A DNA stretch of 15,162 nt, from NCBI GenBank assembly GCA_001701075.1, contig DAAK01000123.1, forward strand, positions 1 to 15,162. Reading direction: 5' to 3'. Below the pieces are notes generated by a model that was not told the DNA's origin, searched no databases, and worked only from the letters and a program-made list of their open reading frames with translations. Numbering within the stretch: the first letter of the stretch is position 1; every line of letters begins with the position of its first letter. The DNA comes from Bacteroidales bacterium GP3. Lineage in GTDB: Bacteria; Bacteroidota; Bacteroidia; Bacteroidales; Muribaculaceae. Shown here in pieces: positions 1 through 7,123 of the stretch. Position numbers and translations under genes: made by a program.

Positions 1-1002
1 AATAAAAGCCATAAGGTGAATGGAGAAGAGGTCCCTCCAGGTCCAGCTGACGTGGACTGCACATACTATTCGCTTACACGCGAAGAAATCGAAGGATTTA
101 TCAAACTCTTCGCGGTGATGAAAGGAATAGCGGAAACGGACCAGCTGACGGATGAACAAAAACGCAAGGCGTTTCAAGAACTTTTCTACCTACTCAAGGA
201 ATCGGATATCGAGCTTGCTCTGCTTGTCTATCTGTCGAATGGAAGCCTGAACGAACTGAAGGCACTTGACAAGATTGTGAGTCAGAGTCCTACAAGATCT
301 GCCTATTCCAGCACCCACCTCAACAGCCTCCTCGAATCGATGGTGAGGGCAGAGATGCGTCCAAGTGAACTACTGAATAATATAGAATCTCAAAATCTCA
401 CATTCGGCCAATTTATCAACAAGGCCGAAACAATGGGCATTGACCTCTGCCAGATGATTGAGACGCGCATGGGAGTAATTAAAATCATAAAGACAGTTGT
501 TGATGGCGTAGTGCTTCTATCTAAACTTATTGTTGCATTTGTTGAGAACGCACAGCCAGTTGTCGATATAGAAAGCGTCTATGCAAGCATGCTTCATCAA
601 GATGATCTCAATCCCTTAAATTACTACAACCCTAAAAAACATTTAACTGGCACCTACGAAATGCGCTACGGCACGAAATTGACACCTATGGCCCAATGCA
701 AATTCAAAGTTGAGACATACTACCATGCACAAAATGACAAGTTTCCCAATTGCTTTTTTGTGCCGCGCATCGGAATAATAGTGGAGAGGGTAAGGTGCAC
801 TGCAGGGATGCATGTGGAAGGGAAAATAGCATTTGGAACATCGGAAGTCTATGAAAATGATATCAACGGATATGATGCCTTTTCAACAAATGAAGTTATC
901 GTAGACTATGGGGATGCTCTTTGCTTTAGCCGTCACGGTAGATTGAAATTCACGGTGCATTCCGACTCTGGCTTCTACCAGTTTGGATGGCAACCCAAAT
1001 GA
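1..1002 (+). CDS. 5'-truncated protein, paralogue of the downstream lipoprotein
   Basis: I do not recognise a named family. The reading frame is open from base 1, so the gene continues to the left of the window. A GTG at 16 could serve as a start, but the codons before it read NKSHK and align with NKSIS at residues 86-90 of the next protein, so about 85 N-terminal residues, probably including a signal peptide, are missing. Shared blocks with that neighbour are TREEIEGFIKLFA / TREQIEAFLKLWA, the ESDIELALLVYL / SSEIDFGLFVDL stretch, and a C-terminal YGDALCF / YGDCCCF block before a hydrophobic beta-like tail. The N-terminal half looks helical and the C-terminal half beta-rich. No catalytic motif is visible. 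Only 40 nt without a recognisable promoter separate it from the next gene, so the two are probably co-transcribed. An exported or surface role is inferred from the lipoprotein paralogue. Confidence 0.75.
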   Translation, partial: NKSHKVNGEEVPPGPADVDCTYYSLTREEIEGFIKLFAVMKGIAETDQLTDEQKRKAFQELFYLLKESDIELALLVYLSNGSLNELKALDKIVSQSPTRSAYSSTHLNSLLESMVRAEMRPSELLNNIESQNLTFGQFINKAETMGIDLCQMIETRMGVIKIIKTVVDGVVLLSKLIVAFVENAQPVVDIESVYASMLHQDDLNPLNYYNPKKHLTGTYEMRYGTKLTPMAQCKFKVETYYHAQNDKFPNCFFVPRIGIIVERVRCTAGMHVEGKIAFGTSEVYENDINGYDAFSTNEVIVDYGDALCFSRHGRLKFTVHSDSGFYQFGWQPK

Positions 1003-1042
1003 TGATTATCAATTGATTTATAGTTAAAGACATAATACAGAT

Positions 1043-2170
1043 ATGAATATCTTGAGACATTACAAAAACAGCATATTCGGTGCCTTGACAATACTTGCGA
1101 CAATATCATTAGGGGCATGTTCCAATTCTAACGATTCCGATATAGATATAGACCCCAAACCATCTTTCAGCGAACTTGCGCATCTTGAAGAAGGTCAGGT
1201 GCTGAACCGTGAATTTAAATACGGTGACTTCACTATAACGTTGGAAGACGAGATGGTAAATTTCGGCGGTCCTAACTCGCCAATACTCTTTCCTGTCAAT
1301 AAAAGCATCTCTGTCACTTCACCCGATATTACTGGCGCAGTGTTCGTAGTTACCCGAGAGCAGATAGAAGCATTTCTCAAACTGTGGGCTAAGTCATTCA
1401 GTCTCCCGTTTGAAACGGTGGAAGACAAGGTTAAAGTTGCCGAAAGTGTTTATGATTACTTCATTTCATCAGAAATCGACTTCGGCCTTTTCGTTGATCT
1501 CGCTTTGAACGGATATGAGGTGAACAATCTTAAGAAAATTGGGAACCAGTCACGTGCGGCAGATGTCGATTTCAACTCCATGCTCTACACTATCTGGAGC
1601 AACAAAAAAGAGCTCACCCCTGAAAAGATGAACACACGTGGCACAGTAAAAGACATATTCGGTATTATAGAGGGAGTTGTGGATCTATACAATGTATGGA
1701 ACGACTTCAGCAAAAATGCCACTCCAATAGCTGAGGCCGTTGATGGAGTATGCTCATTTCTTAATGCGCAGGATTCCATTCCCCGTAATTATAACCTATC
1801 CCGTAGTTTTGATTCAGGGGAATACAAACTTAAATATTGGGTTTCAGGCATCTGGCATGCAATATATGAATATAAGATTGAAGGTTTCACCGGCAGCCAT
1901 CCTGACTTCAAGGGGAAATATATTCCCAAGGCAAGGGTTACCACCACAAAACTTGACGTGAAAGGCCCGCACTTCATTGGCCAGGGAAAATATAAATTCT
2001 CGCCTGTTGTCAATGTAGGACGTTCAGCCGACGACCCAATAGTGCAAGTCAACGGGATGGTGCAGGTTGTATATGGAGACTGCTGCTGCTTCCGCTTCTT
2101 CAGCTATCTTAATTTCTCGCTCCATGGCGAGGATGGCTATTCCGTTGTCACCTATGACGACGGTAGATAA
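1043..2170 (+). CDS. predicted lipoprotein, unknown family, tandem paralogue of the preceding gene
   Basis: The 375-residue protein starts with a lipoprotein signal peptide: a basic start, a hydrophobic stretch at about residues 11-24, and the lipobox LGAC with the lipidated cysteine at 26, followed by SNSNDSDIDID. This acidic tract just after the cysteine fits export to the outer surface in Bacteroidetes. After it come a helical segment (about 100-240) and a beta-rich C-terminal part with an unusual CCC run near residue 347. It is clearly related to the protein encoded directly upstream, but diverged, as expected for an old tandem duplication. I see no enzymatic motif and no SusD-like or porin-like signature. 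A strong hairpin terminator follows the stop codon, closing a two-gene or longer unit that begins outside the window. Confidence 0.8.
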   Translation: MNILRHYKNSIFGALTILATISLGACSNSNDSDIDIDPKPSFSELAHLEEGQVLNREFKYGDFTITLEDEMVNFGGPNSPILFPVNKSISVTSPDITGAVFVVTREQIEAFLKLWAKSFSLPFETVEDKVKVAESVYDYFISSEIDFGLFVDLALNGYEVNNLKKIGNQSRAADVDFNSMLYTIWSNKKELTPEKMNTRGTVKDIFGIIEGVVDLYNVWNDFSKNATPIAEAVDGVCSFLNAQDSIPRNYNLSRSFDSGEYKLKYWVSGIWHAIYEYKIEGFTGSHPDFKGKYIPKARVTTTKLDVKGPHFIGQGKYKFSPVVNVGRSADDPIVQVNGMVQVVYGDCCCFRFFSYLNFSLHGEDGYSVVTYDDGR

Positions 2171-2196
2171 TCGCATTATAATATATCTTATCATAG

Positions 2197-2229
2197 TCCC
2201 CATCCCACAAAATTGAGATGGGGATTTTT
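2197..2229 (+). terminator. intrinsic terminator after the lipoprotein gene
   Basis: A perfect 8-bp stem, TCCCCATC at 2197-2204 with GATGGGGA at 2217-2224, encloses a 12-nt loop and is followed by five T. It lies 26 nt after the lipoprotein stop codon and is a standard Rho-independent terminator. Confidence 0.88.
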
Positions 2230-2244
2230 ATAAATATATAAACA

Positions 2245-2270
2245 TCAGCCGTTTGGCAAACGAAAGCTGA
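2245..2270. other. small bulged hairpin in the gap before the ATPase/nuclease gene
   Basis: TCAGC-CGTTT (2245-2254), loop GGC, AAACG (2258-2262), three extra A, then GCTGA (2266-2270). This gives two 5-bp stems with a 3-nt bulge. No T-run follows, so it is not a typical terminator. It could be an operator or chance structure. Confidence 0.3.
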
Positions 2271-2310
2271 ATTATTTACTTAAAGAAAAGGAGAAGTCAA
2301 TTTTTTTGTG

Positions 2311-2318
2311 TATATTTG
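2311..2318 (+). promoter_or_regulatory. -7 promoter element of the ATPase/nuclease gene
   Basis: TATATTTG fits the Bacteroidetes -7 consensus TAnnTTTG and ends 24 nt before the ATG at 2343. No good TTTG box is seen about 20 nt upstream, so only half of the promoter is convincing. Confidence 0.5.
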
Positions 2319-2342
2319 TAGTCGGAAATTAAATATTTTGAT

Positions 2343-3905
2343 ATGGCAGATAAAATCAGATATCCTATAGGCATTCAAACCTTCTCCGAAATTATCGAGG
2401 ATGGATATAAGTATGTGGATAAGACCAAATTAGTATATGAATTGGTCAATCATGCAAAATATATCTTCCTAAGCCGGCCCAGAAGGTTTGGGAAAAGTCT
2501 GCTCATGTCTACGCTTGAATCCTATTTCAAAGGAGAGAAGGATTTGTTTAAAGGTCTCGCTATTGAGAAACTCGAGAAAGACTGGAAATCATATCCCGTC
2601 CTGAGATTCGACCTCAGTCCTGCCAACTATGATGACCCCTCTAAACTCATATCATGCATAAATTTTTGCATTACATCTCTTGAAGCTGAATATTCCTTAA
2701 GAACTTGTGGAGAAAACATAAATGTCCGATTCGCAAGTCTCATTCAACAAGCCTATCAAAAATACGGAGAGAAAGTCGTGATTCTAATCGATGAATATGA
2801 CAAGCCAATGCTCGATTGCCTACATGACAATGAATTGCATGAAAAACTAAAGGCCGAACTACGAGGTTTCTATTCTGCAATTAAAGCATCTGACAAATAT
2901 ATCAAGTTTGCTATGCTTACAGGCATCACGAAGTTTGGCAAGGTAAATGTATTCAGCGGTCTCAATAATTTGAAGGACATATCAATGCTTCCTAAGTACA
3001 ATGCCATTTGCGGAATAAGCGAAACAGAATTCCACGACAACTTCAAAGAATCTATCACAGAATTCGCCACAGCATATGGAATACCTGATGAGGAGGCATG
3101 GAGCAAATTTAAGTTGATGTATGACGGCTATCATTTTGCTCAGAGCGGAGAAGGAATCTACAATCCGTTCAGCGTCATCAGCGCATTCGATGACAACATG
3201 CTTGACAACTATTGGTATGAAAGCGGTTCCCCTTCCTATCTGATAAAACTCGTAGAGAAAAACAACTATGCCCTTGACAAACTGGAAGGAGCAAAACGCA
3301 GTAAGGACGAACTGAGCAACATCACTGACACAAGCTCTGATTTTGTACCTTTATTATTCCAATCCGGCTACCTCACAATAAAAGATTATGATTCTGAATC
3401 TCAGGAGTATACCCTTGGGTTTCCAAACCGGGAAGTCAATAAGTCATTCTGGGATTCACTTGCCTCCCGATTTTTCCGCGATGCTTATGGGAACAAGGCT
3501 TTTAACCTACGTAAATGTCTAAAAGAAGTCAATGAAGGGAGACCAGAAGATTTCATGCTAAGTATGCAAAGTCTTTTTGCTGACACAAACTCTGAGTATG
3601 AAATAAATAAGGAAATACATTTCCAAAATATGATGGCAATTGCCAGTAAGATGATGGGGCTGAATGTTAGGACTGAGATTCATTCGGCATCTGGGAGATG
3701 CGATATGCAGATTATGACATCATCCTATGTGTATATCTTCGAATTCAAGATAGACAGCACTCCTGAAATAGCACTGGAACAGATTTTGGATAAAGGCTAT
3801 GCCAGTCCATTTTCCGGCGACACACGTACGGTCTTCATAATAGGAGCGAACTTTTCCACGAAAACGCGTACCCTCGATGGATGGATTATCCAGAAAATAC
3901 ATTAG
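2343..3905 (+). CDS. AAA-ATPase-like protein with C-terminal PD-(D/E)XK nuclease domain
   Basis: This 520-residue protein has the layout of the AAA-ATPase-like plus PDDEXK_9 family (formerly DUF1703), present in many copies in Bacteroidales genomes. The N-terminal signature IGIQTFSEII (9-18) and YVDKT (24-28) is typical. A P-loop variant, RPRRFGKS (45-52), and a Walker B-like VVILIDEYDKPM (145-156) follow. The C-terminal nuclease fold shows GRCD (D454), the E-F-K triad (E467, K469) and a QxxxxxY helix (Q480, Y486), so the usual active-site residues are present. The length is normal and nothing suggests decay. It has its own promoter element and terminator, so it is a single-gene unit. No cellular role is established for the family; links to mobile DNA or defence are inferred from its domains and its patchy, multicopy occurrence. 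Confidence 0.9.
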   Translation: MADKIRYPIGIQTFSEIIEDGYKYVDKTKLVYELVNHAKYIFLSRPRRFGKSLLMSTLESYFKGEKDLFKGLAIEKLEKDWKSYPVLRFDLSPANYDDPSKLISCINFCITSLEAEYSLRTCGENINVRFASLIQQAYQKYGEKVVILIDEYDKPMLDCLHDNELHEKLKAELRGFYSAIKASDKYIKFAMLTGITKFGKVNVFSGLNNLKDISMLPKYNAICGISETEFHDNFKESITEFATAYGIPDEEAWSKFKLMYDGYHFAQSGEGIYNPFSVISAFDDNMLDNYWYESGSPSYLIKLVEKNNYALDKLEGAKRSKDELSNITDTSSDFVPLLFQSGYLTIKDYDSESQEYTLGFPNREVNKSFWDSLASRFFRDAYGNKAFNLRKCLKEVNEGRPEDFMLSMQSLFADTNSEYEINKEIHFQNMMAIASKMMGLNVRTEIHSASGRCDMQIMTSSYVYIFEFKIDSTPEIALEQILDKGYASPFSGDTRTVFIIGANFSTKTRTLDGWIIQKIH

Positions 3906-3927
3906 TGTTCAATACTTTCTATGATAT

Positions 3928-3964
3928 AGAGACCGTTCGCCTTCCAGCGCCGGTCTCTTTCTTT
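3928..3964 (+). terminator. intrinsic terminator after the ATPase/nuclease gene
   Basis: AGAGACCG (3928-3935) pairs perfectly with CGGTCTCT (3951-3958), an 8-bp stem with a 15-nt loop, followed by TTCTTT. It starts 23 nt after the stop codon. Confidence 0.85.
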
Positions 3965-3982
3965 ATATCTAATGCCTTTCAT

Positions 3983-4019
3983 ACATTTAAAAGCTCTTCA
4001 GCTTTTAATGTAAATTTTT
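3983..4019 (+). terminator. second hairpin with T-run, possible backup terminator
   Basis: ACATTTAAAAGCT (3983-3995) and AGCTTTTAATGT (4000-4011) pair around a CTTC tetraloop with one bulged base, and TTTTT follows at 4015-4019. The stem is AT-rich. It lies between the strong terminator and the next promoter. It may be a second terminator or a binding site for a regulator of the downstream operon. Confidence 0.4.
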
Positions 4020-4040
4020 ATAAACAAAATGTAAAGTTTA

Positions 4041-4072
4041 CTTGTCTATATGAAAAATATTATTTACCTTTG
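4041..4072 (+). promoter_or_regulatory. Bacteroidetes-type promoter of the membrane protein/XRE operon
   Basis: CTTG at 4041-4044 (-33 box, consensus TTTG) and TACCTTTG at 4065-4072 (-7 box, consensus TAnnTTTG) are 20 nt apart. The ATG at 4105 is 33 nt downstream. Confidence 0.7.
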
Positions 4073-4104
4073 TAGCCGAAATAACCAAATAAAACAAATA
4101 GATT

Positions 4105-4515
4105 ATGAAAAATCTACTTTTCCCCAACAAATTCCAACCAATAGGATGGATTCTCTTTATTCCTTCCCTTATGTTGGGAGCTTATATCGTTTATTTCGGT
4201 ATACCATTGGATAGTGGTATCACTGAAATCATCATTAATGACGCCGCCATTATCGGTATCGTATTAGGAGCCCTTTTCATTGTATGCTCCCGTGAACGAA
4301 TAGAAGATGAAATGACAAGATCTATACGCCTGTCATCACTTCTAAATTCTATCTATATTTATGCGGCTCTATTAATTATATGCACACTTTCCATCAACGG
4401 AACGGATTTCATACTTTTCTCCTTTATAAATCTTGCACTTCTTCCTATAATATTCGTATGCATCTTCAGGCTGGAAATGCATAGATATAATAAAATGAGC
4501 AAAGATGAGGAATAG
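4105..4515 (+). CDS. four-helix membrane protein paired with an XRE regulator
   Basis: The 136-residue protein has four predicted membrane helices (about 13-33, 43-61, 80-97 and 103-123) and charged ends. The cytoplasmic loop between helices 2 and 3 reads RERIEDEMTRSIRLSSLL (63-80); an acidic/basic motif of this kind recurs, as I recall it, in small Bacteroidetes membrane proteins encoded beside compact XRE regulators. There is no catalytic motif, so a sensor or partner role for the regulator is only an inference. The end of the gene overlaps the regulator's start by 11 nt, so the two are translated together. A good promoter lies 33 nt upstream. The function is unknown. Confidence 0.8.
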   Translation: MKNLLFPNKFQPIGWILFIPSLMLGAYIVYFGIPLDSGITEIIINDAAIIGIVLGALFIVCSRERIEDEMTRSIRLSSLLNSIYIYAALLIICTLSINGTDFILFSFINLALLPIIFVCIFRLEMHRYNKMSKDEE

Positions 4516-4705
4516 GATTAAGGTGGAACGGGCTGAAAAGGACATTACCCAACAGCAACTTGCCGAGGCTGTTGGAGTGAGCCGACAGACGATCGTAGCC
4601 ATTGAGAAAAACCGGTTTCTACCTTCAACACCATTGGCCCTTAAAATCAGCAAGTTTTTCGGCAAACCAGTAGAGAGTATTTTCATCCTTGAGGAAACCG
4701 ACTAA
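4505..4705 (+). CDS. small XRE-family helix-turn-helix regulator
   Basis: At 66 residues this is little more than one HTH_3 domain. TQQQLAEAVGVSRQTIVAIE (15-34) is the helix-turn-helix, with SRQTI starting the recognition helix, and NRFLPSTPLALKIS (37-50) is the usual following segment. It resembles the compact one-domain regulators of Gram-positive and Bacteroidetes bacteria that sit beside a membrane protein. The start codon lies inside the end of the membrane protein gene, so coupling is likely. Autoregulation of the operon is the common arrangement in such pairs, but no clear operator is visible here apart from the AT-rich hairpin just upstream of the promoter. Confidence 0.92.
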   Translation: MRNRIKVERAEKDITQQQLAEAVGVSRQTIVAIEKNRFLPSTPLALKISKFFGKPVESIFILEETD

Positions 4706-4808
4706 AGCACATTCATATGAAAAACAAAATCACCCAATGGATCAACACCCAGAATAAAAAATAGATTACCAAATTCCACGGTCAGATATTCAGCCTGTGC
4801 CCTGTTTT

Positions 4809-4840
4809 AGTTCTCGGCTTCTCTGCCGAGAGCTTTCCTA
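4809..4840 (+). terminator. probable terminator hairpin after the XRE gene
   Basis: AGTTCTCGGC (4809-4818) pairs with GCCGAGAGCT (4825-4834), ten pairs including one G-T, around a 6-nt loop. Only a weak T tract (TTCCT) follows. It lies between the convergent XRE and DUF4276 genes. The rest of the gap 4706-4876 holds no credible gene, only a short open frame interrupted by a stop. Confidence 0.5.
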
Positions 4841-4876
4841 AAATATGAATATTGAATATCCGAAAAACAACAAAAG

Positions 4877-5530
4877 TCAACACTTACATGCGTTCATTAG
4901 AGTATCAACCCACTTTCCAAAACGAGGACATTTTTGAAGAATCTGTCCCATTCCTATTTCAAGAGCTAATATATTTCCATACATTACTTTATCATAATCT
5001 GGAATTATTTTAATAAGCCTTTTAGATGGAGCTCCTTCCGGTGAACTGTTTATATCTTCAGGATTATCATAAGAATCTACAATTCTCTGCAACTCAAGCA
5101 CATCTTTTTCATCAAAATATTTTTTAAATCCTTTGTCAGAAGAAAACAATAAAGCTTCAAATTCATGAAGTTGAATATAAGGATAGAATCTCCTGTCGTC
5201 AATATCTCTTTTCATAGCATTTTCCATTTCGGCAATGCGCATCAGATGATCTGGAATATTGCTCCATTCATCTTTTCCTGGTAATTCAGGACATCGGAAA
5301 AAATCCACAAATGTAGTCACAACAATATCCTGTCCCTGAGATTTCAATAATCTATTGACATCATTTCTGAGATGCTCATAATTCGCAAAGCCACCTTTGT
5401 GACCTTTGCTGGTATGAATGATTACAGGATAAACATAAATACCTCGGTCAAGAAAGAACGGAGACATAAGTTCATTGACAAATCCTTCTTCCGTTTGGCC
5501 TTCAACGACAATATACAATCTCTTGTTCAT
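4877..5530 (-). CDS. DUF4276 family protein, partner of the upstream ATPase
   Basis: I place the start at 5530, not at the upstream in-frame ATG (5560). This ATG forms an ATGA overlap with the stop of the ATPase gene and has an ideal Shine-Dalgarno AGGAGG (5542-5537) with a 6-nt spacer. The resulting 217 residues begin MNKRLYIVVEGQTEEGFV, the classic DUF4276 opening, a Toprim-like first strand with an acidic residue (E10). Other family marks are KGG (45-47), the D76 strand TTFVDFF, QLHEFEALLF (120-129), SSPEGAPSKRL (162-172) and a closing CPRF..W. A Toprim-like nuclease role is an inference from fold resemblance; the family has no settled biochemistry that I know of. With the ATPase it recalls two-gene ATPase/Toprim defence modules (OLD, Gabija, PARIS types). 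The DNA is AT-rich: 14 of 60 bases are G or C at 5101-5160. Confidence 0.88.
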   Translation of the reverse strand: MNKRLYIVVEGQTEEGFVNELMSPFFLDRGIYVYPVIIHTSKGHKGGFANYEHLRNDVNRLLKSQGQDIVVTTFVDFFRCPELPGKDEWSNIPDHLMRIAEMENAMKRDIDDRRFYPYIQLHEFEALLFSSDKGFKKYFDEKDVLELQRIVDSYDNPEDINSSPEGAPSKRLIKIIPDYDKVMYGNILALEIGMGQILQKCPRFGKWVDTLMNACKC

Positions 5531-6615
5531 GGTCTTCCTCCTATGATATTTTTCTCCCATAATTCTCCGACAGAATATTCTTCAAGCCATTGAGAAAAAT
5601 CTTGTTCATTAAGTCTATGAAAGGTAGATTGATTATCATCCCTGCCAACTACTATCAAGTCATCTATAGAAAAATTGCTGATAAGCCCTACTGATTGAGT
5701 TGCAATAATTATTTGAGATTTGGCAGATGCTCTTTTTATCATTGCAGATAACTTGTTCATAGCTGCAGGATGTAGTCCTAATTCAGGCTCATCCAAGATA
5801 ATTGTTTCCGGTAATTGAGTCTGCAATAAAAGTGTTGCAAGCGCAATGAAACGTAATGTGCCGTCAGAAAGAGAAGATGCATCAAGATACATATCGGAAT
5901 CTTGTTCTTCCCATTCAAGTTTTATTCTCGACTCATCTGTCAACATGGGGGCAAGACGAAAACGTTTGAAATATGGAGCTACAGAATGAATTGTCGCTTC
6001 AATAAGTCTATATGCTGTCGGATCAGATTGTTTAAGTCTTAACAACACAGCAGGCAAATTAGAAGCATCATGTCTTAAAGTTGAATTATCACCGACAGGA
6101 CACGGTTGACGCATTGGAGAAGTTCTGCTGGTATCATGAAAATGATATACAATAAAACTTTTGAGAAGCGTACGGATGTATTTGGCTCTATAATCTTTTT
6201 TTTCAGCTATTTCAGATTCTTCGACAACCTTATCCCAAATCATTCTATTCCACGAATGATAATCCTTTGAATCAACTTCTTTAGCATTGAAATAATCACC
6301 GGTTTCCTCAATATAAGCCTTATCTCCGACTCCGGGGCAGAGAGTGAAAAAGAACGCATTTTTATTATCATAATCAATAAGGCCTTCTATTGACTTGGAA
6401 TACTTTAATCCTCGATATAATTGAGCATTTATACCTCCATTAGAAAGCATATAAGAACCTAATCGCTGGTCGTATAAAGATTTGACCAACTCAAAGAATG
6501 TAATAAAATTGCTTTTCCCTGCTCCATTTTCTCCAATTAATATATTAATTTTACGCAATGGAATCAATGCTTCACGGATTGATTTAAAATTACGTATGCC
6601 TATCTGTTCTATCAT
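5527..6615 (-). CDS. ABC-type AAA family ATPase (AAA_21/OLD-like)
   Basis: This 362-residue ATPase belongs to the AAA_21/AAA_15 group with an SMC/ABC-like head. It opens with IRNFKSI (7-13), a RecF/OLD-type first strand. Walker A is GENGAGKS (28-35), the ABC signature is SSLSDGTLRF (247-256), Walker B is TIILDEPELG (271-280), and the last core strand is IIIATQS (302-308), with Gln where many ABC proteins have a switch His. The middle (about 45-225) is the variable insertion and shows no nuclease motif. Its stop overlaps the start of the DUF4276 gene in ATGA, so both are translated together. Its own promoter faces away from the thiamine operon. A defence function is likely but not shown; a DNA-repair or stress role is possible. 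Confidence 0.9.
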   Translation of the reverse strand: MIEQIGIRNFKSIREALIPLRKINILIGENGAGKSNFITFFELVKSLYDQRLGSYMLSNGGINAQLYRGLKYSKSIEGLIDYDNKNAFFFTLCPGVGDKAYIEETGDYFNAKEVDSKDYHSWNRMIWDKVVEESEIAEKKDYRAKYIRTLLKSFIVYHFHDTSRTSPMRQPCPVGDNSTLRHDASNLPAVLLRLKQSDPTAYRLIEATIHSVAPYFKRFRLAPMLTDESRIKLEWEEQDSDMYLDASSLSDGTLRFIALATLLLQTQLPETIILDEPELGLHPAAMNKLSAMIKRASAKSQIIIATQSVGLISNFSIDDLIVVGRDDNQSTFHRLNEQDFSQWLEEYSVGELWEKNIIGGRP

Positions 6616-6681
6616 AATATCTATTTTTATATATCATTCAACCCAAAAGGATTAATCTGGGATTCATCTACATCAATAATG

Positions 6682-6713
6682 CAAATTTAGACATAATTTC
6701 CCATTTTAACAAA
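6682..6713 (-). promoter_or_regulatory. promoter of the ATPase/DUF4276 operon
   Basis: On the minus strand TTTG (6713-6710) and TAAATTTG (6689-6682) match the Bacteroidetes -33 and -7 boxes with a 20-nt spacer. The ATPase start codon is 66 nt downstream. The promoter diverges from that of the thiamine operon, with about 40 bp between the -33 boxes. Confidence 0.72.
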
Positions 6714-6752
6714 ATTTCCATTCAAAATCAACTGCTCTCGTCATCTATTTTT

Positions 6753-6784
6753 TTTGGGAAATACAAAATATTGTATTAACTTTG
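6753..6784 (+). promoter_or_regulatory. promoter of the thiamine operon
   Basis: TTTG (6753-6756) and TAACTTTG (6777-6784) are 20 nt apart, a full match to the Bacteroidetes promoter consensus. The TPP riboswitch starts about 45 nt downstream, so the aptamer lies in the leader of this transcript. Confidence 0.8.
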
Positions 6785-6828
6785 CAGATGGAATGAAGGC
6801 AAAAAGACTTTCAGACCATAAATAAGCT

Positions 6829-6915
6829 TAACAGGGGTGTCTCCTGTCGCACTGCAACAGGAGGCTGAGATCAAACCCTATGAACTTGACGCGGGTCATA
6901 CCGACGAAAGGAGAT
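6829..6915 (+). promoter_or_regulatory. TPP riboswitch (THI element)
   Basis: The conserved TPP-aptamer blocks occur in order: GGGGTG (6834-6839); an optional 7-bp P3 stem, CTCCTGT (6841-6847) with ACAGGAG (6857-6863); CTGAGA (6865-6870); ACCC (6875-6878); GAACTTGA (6882-6889); and the hairpin CGGGTCATACCG (6892-6903), followed by ACGAAAGGAG. The Shine-Dalgarno AAAGGAG (6907-6913) lies at the 3' edge of the aptamer, 6 nt before the thiS ATG, and no terminator hairpin fits between aptamer and gene. Control by hiding the ribosome site when thiamine pyrophosphate is bound is therefore more likely than transcription termination (inference). Confidence 0.96.
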
Positions 6916-6919
6916 TATT

Positions 6920-7123
6920 ATGAAACTATTTGTAAATCAAAAGGAATTCTTATCCGATTCCGATCAATTGACAGTCGCAGGACTGCTCAAAGAAATTCAG
7001 TCACAGACAGCCGGAGTGGCAGTGGCGGTAAATAACAAAGTGGTAAGGAAAGTAAACTGGGAGTCTACTACGCTTGCCGATGGAGACCATATTACCATTA
7101 TAACTGCAGTCTGCGGCGGCTGA
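6920..7123 (+). CDS. thiS: ThiS sulfur carrier protein
   Basis: A 67-residue ubiquitin-like beta-grasp protein ending in the diagnostic Gly-Gly (AVCGG), which is adenylated by ThiF and then carries sulfur as a thiocarboxylate to ThiG in thiazole synthesis. The opening MKLFVNQKEF and the DGDHITIITAV strand near the end are typical, and the length is the family norm. It is the first gene after the TPP riboswitch and has a proper Shine-Dalgarno, AAAGGAG. Its stop overlaps the start of the next gene by one base (TGATG), which favours translational coupling and spreads the riboswitch's effect downstream. Confidence 0.96.
   Translation: MKLFVNQKEFLSDSDQLTVAGLLKEIQSQTAGVAVAVNNKVVRKVNWESTTLADGDHITIITAVCGG

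Noticed and set aside
3881..4075. Plus-strand open frame of 64 codons after the ATPase/nuclease gene
   Set aside because: It overlaps the end of that gene in another frame and then runs through two hairpins including a strong terminator.
5531..5560. Longer start for the DUF4276 protein with ten extra residues
   Set aside because: The ATG at 5530 has a Shine-Dalgarno AGGAGG at ideal distance and an ATGA overlap; the extra residues would be encoded by that site.
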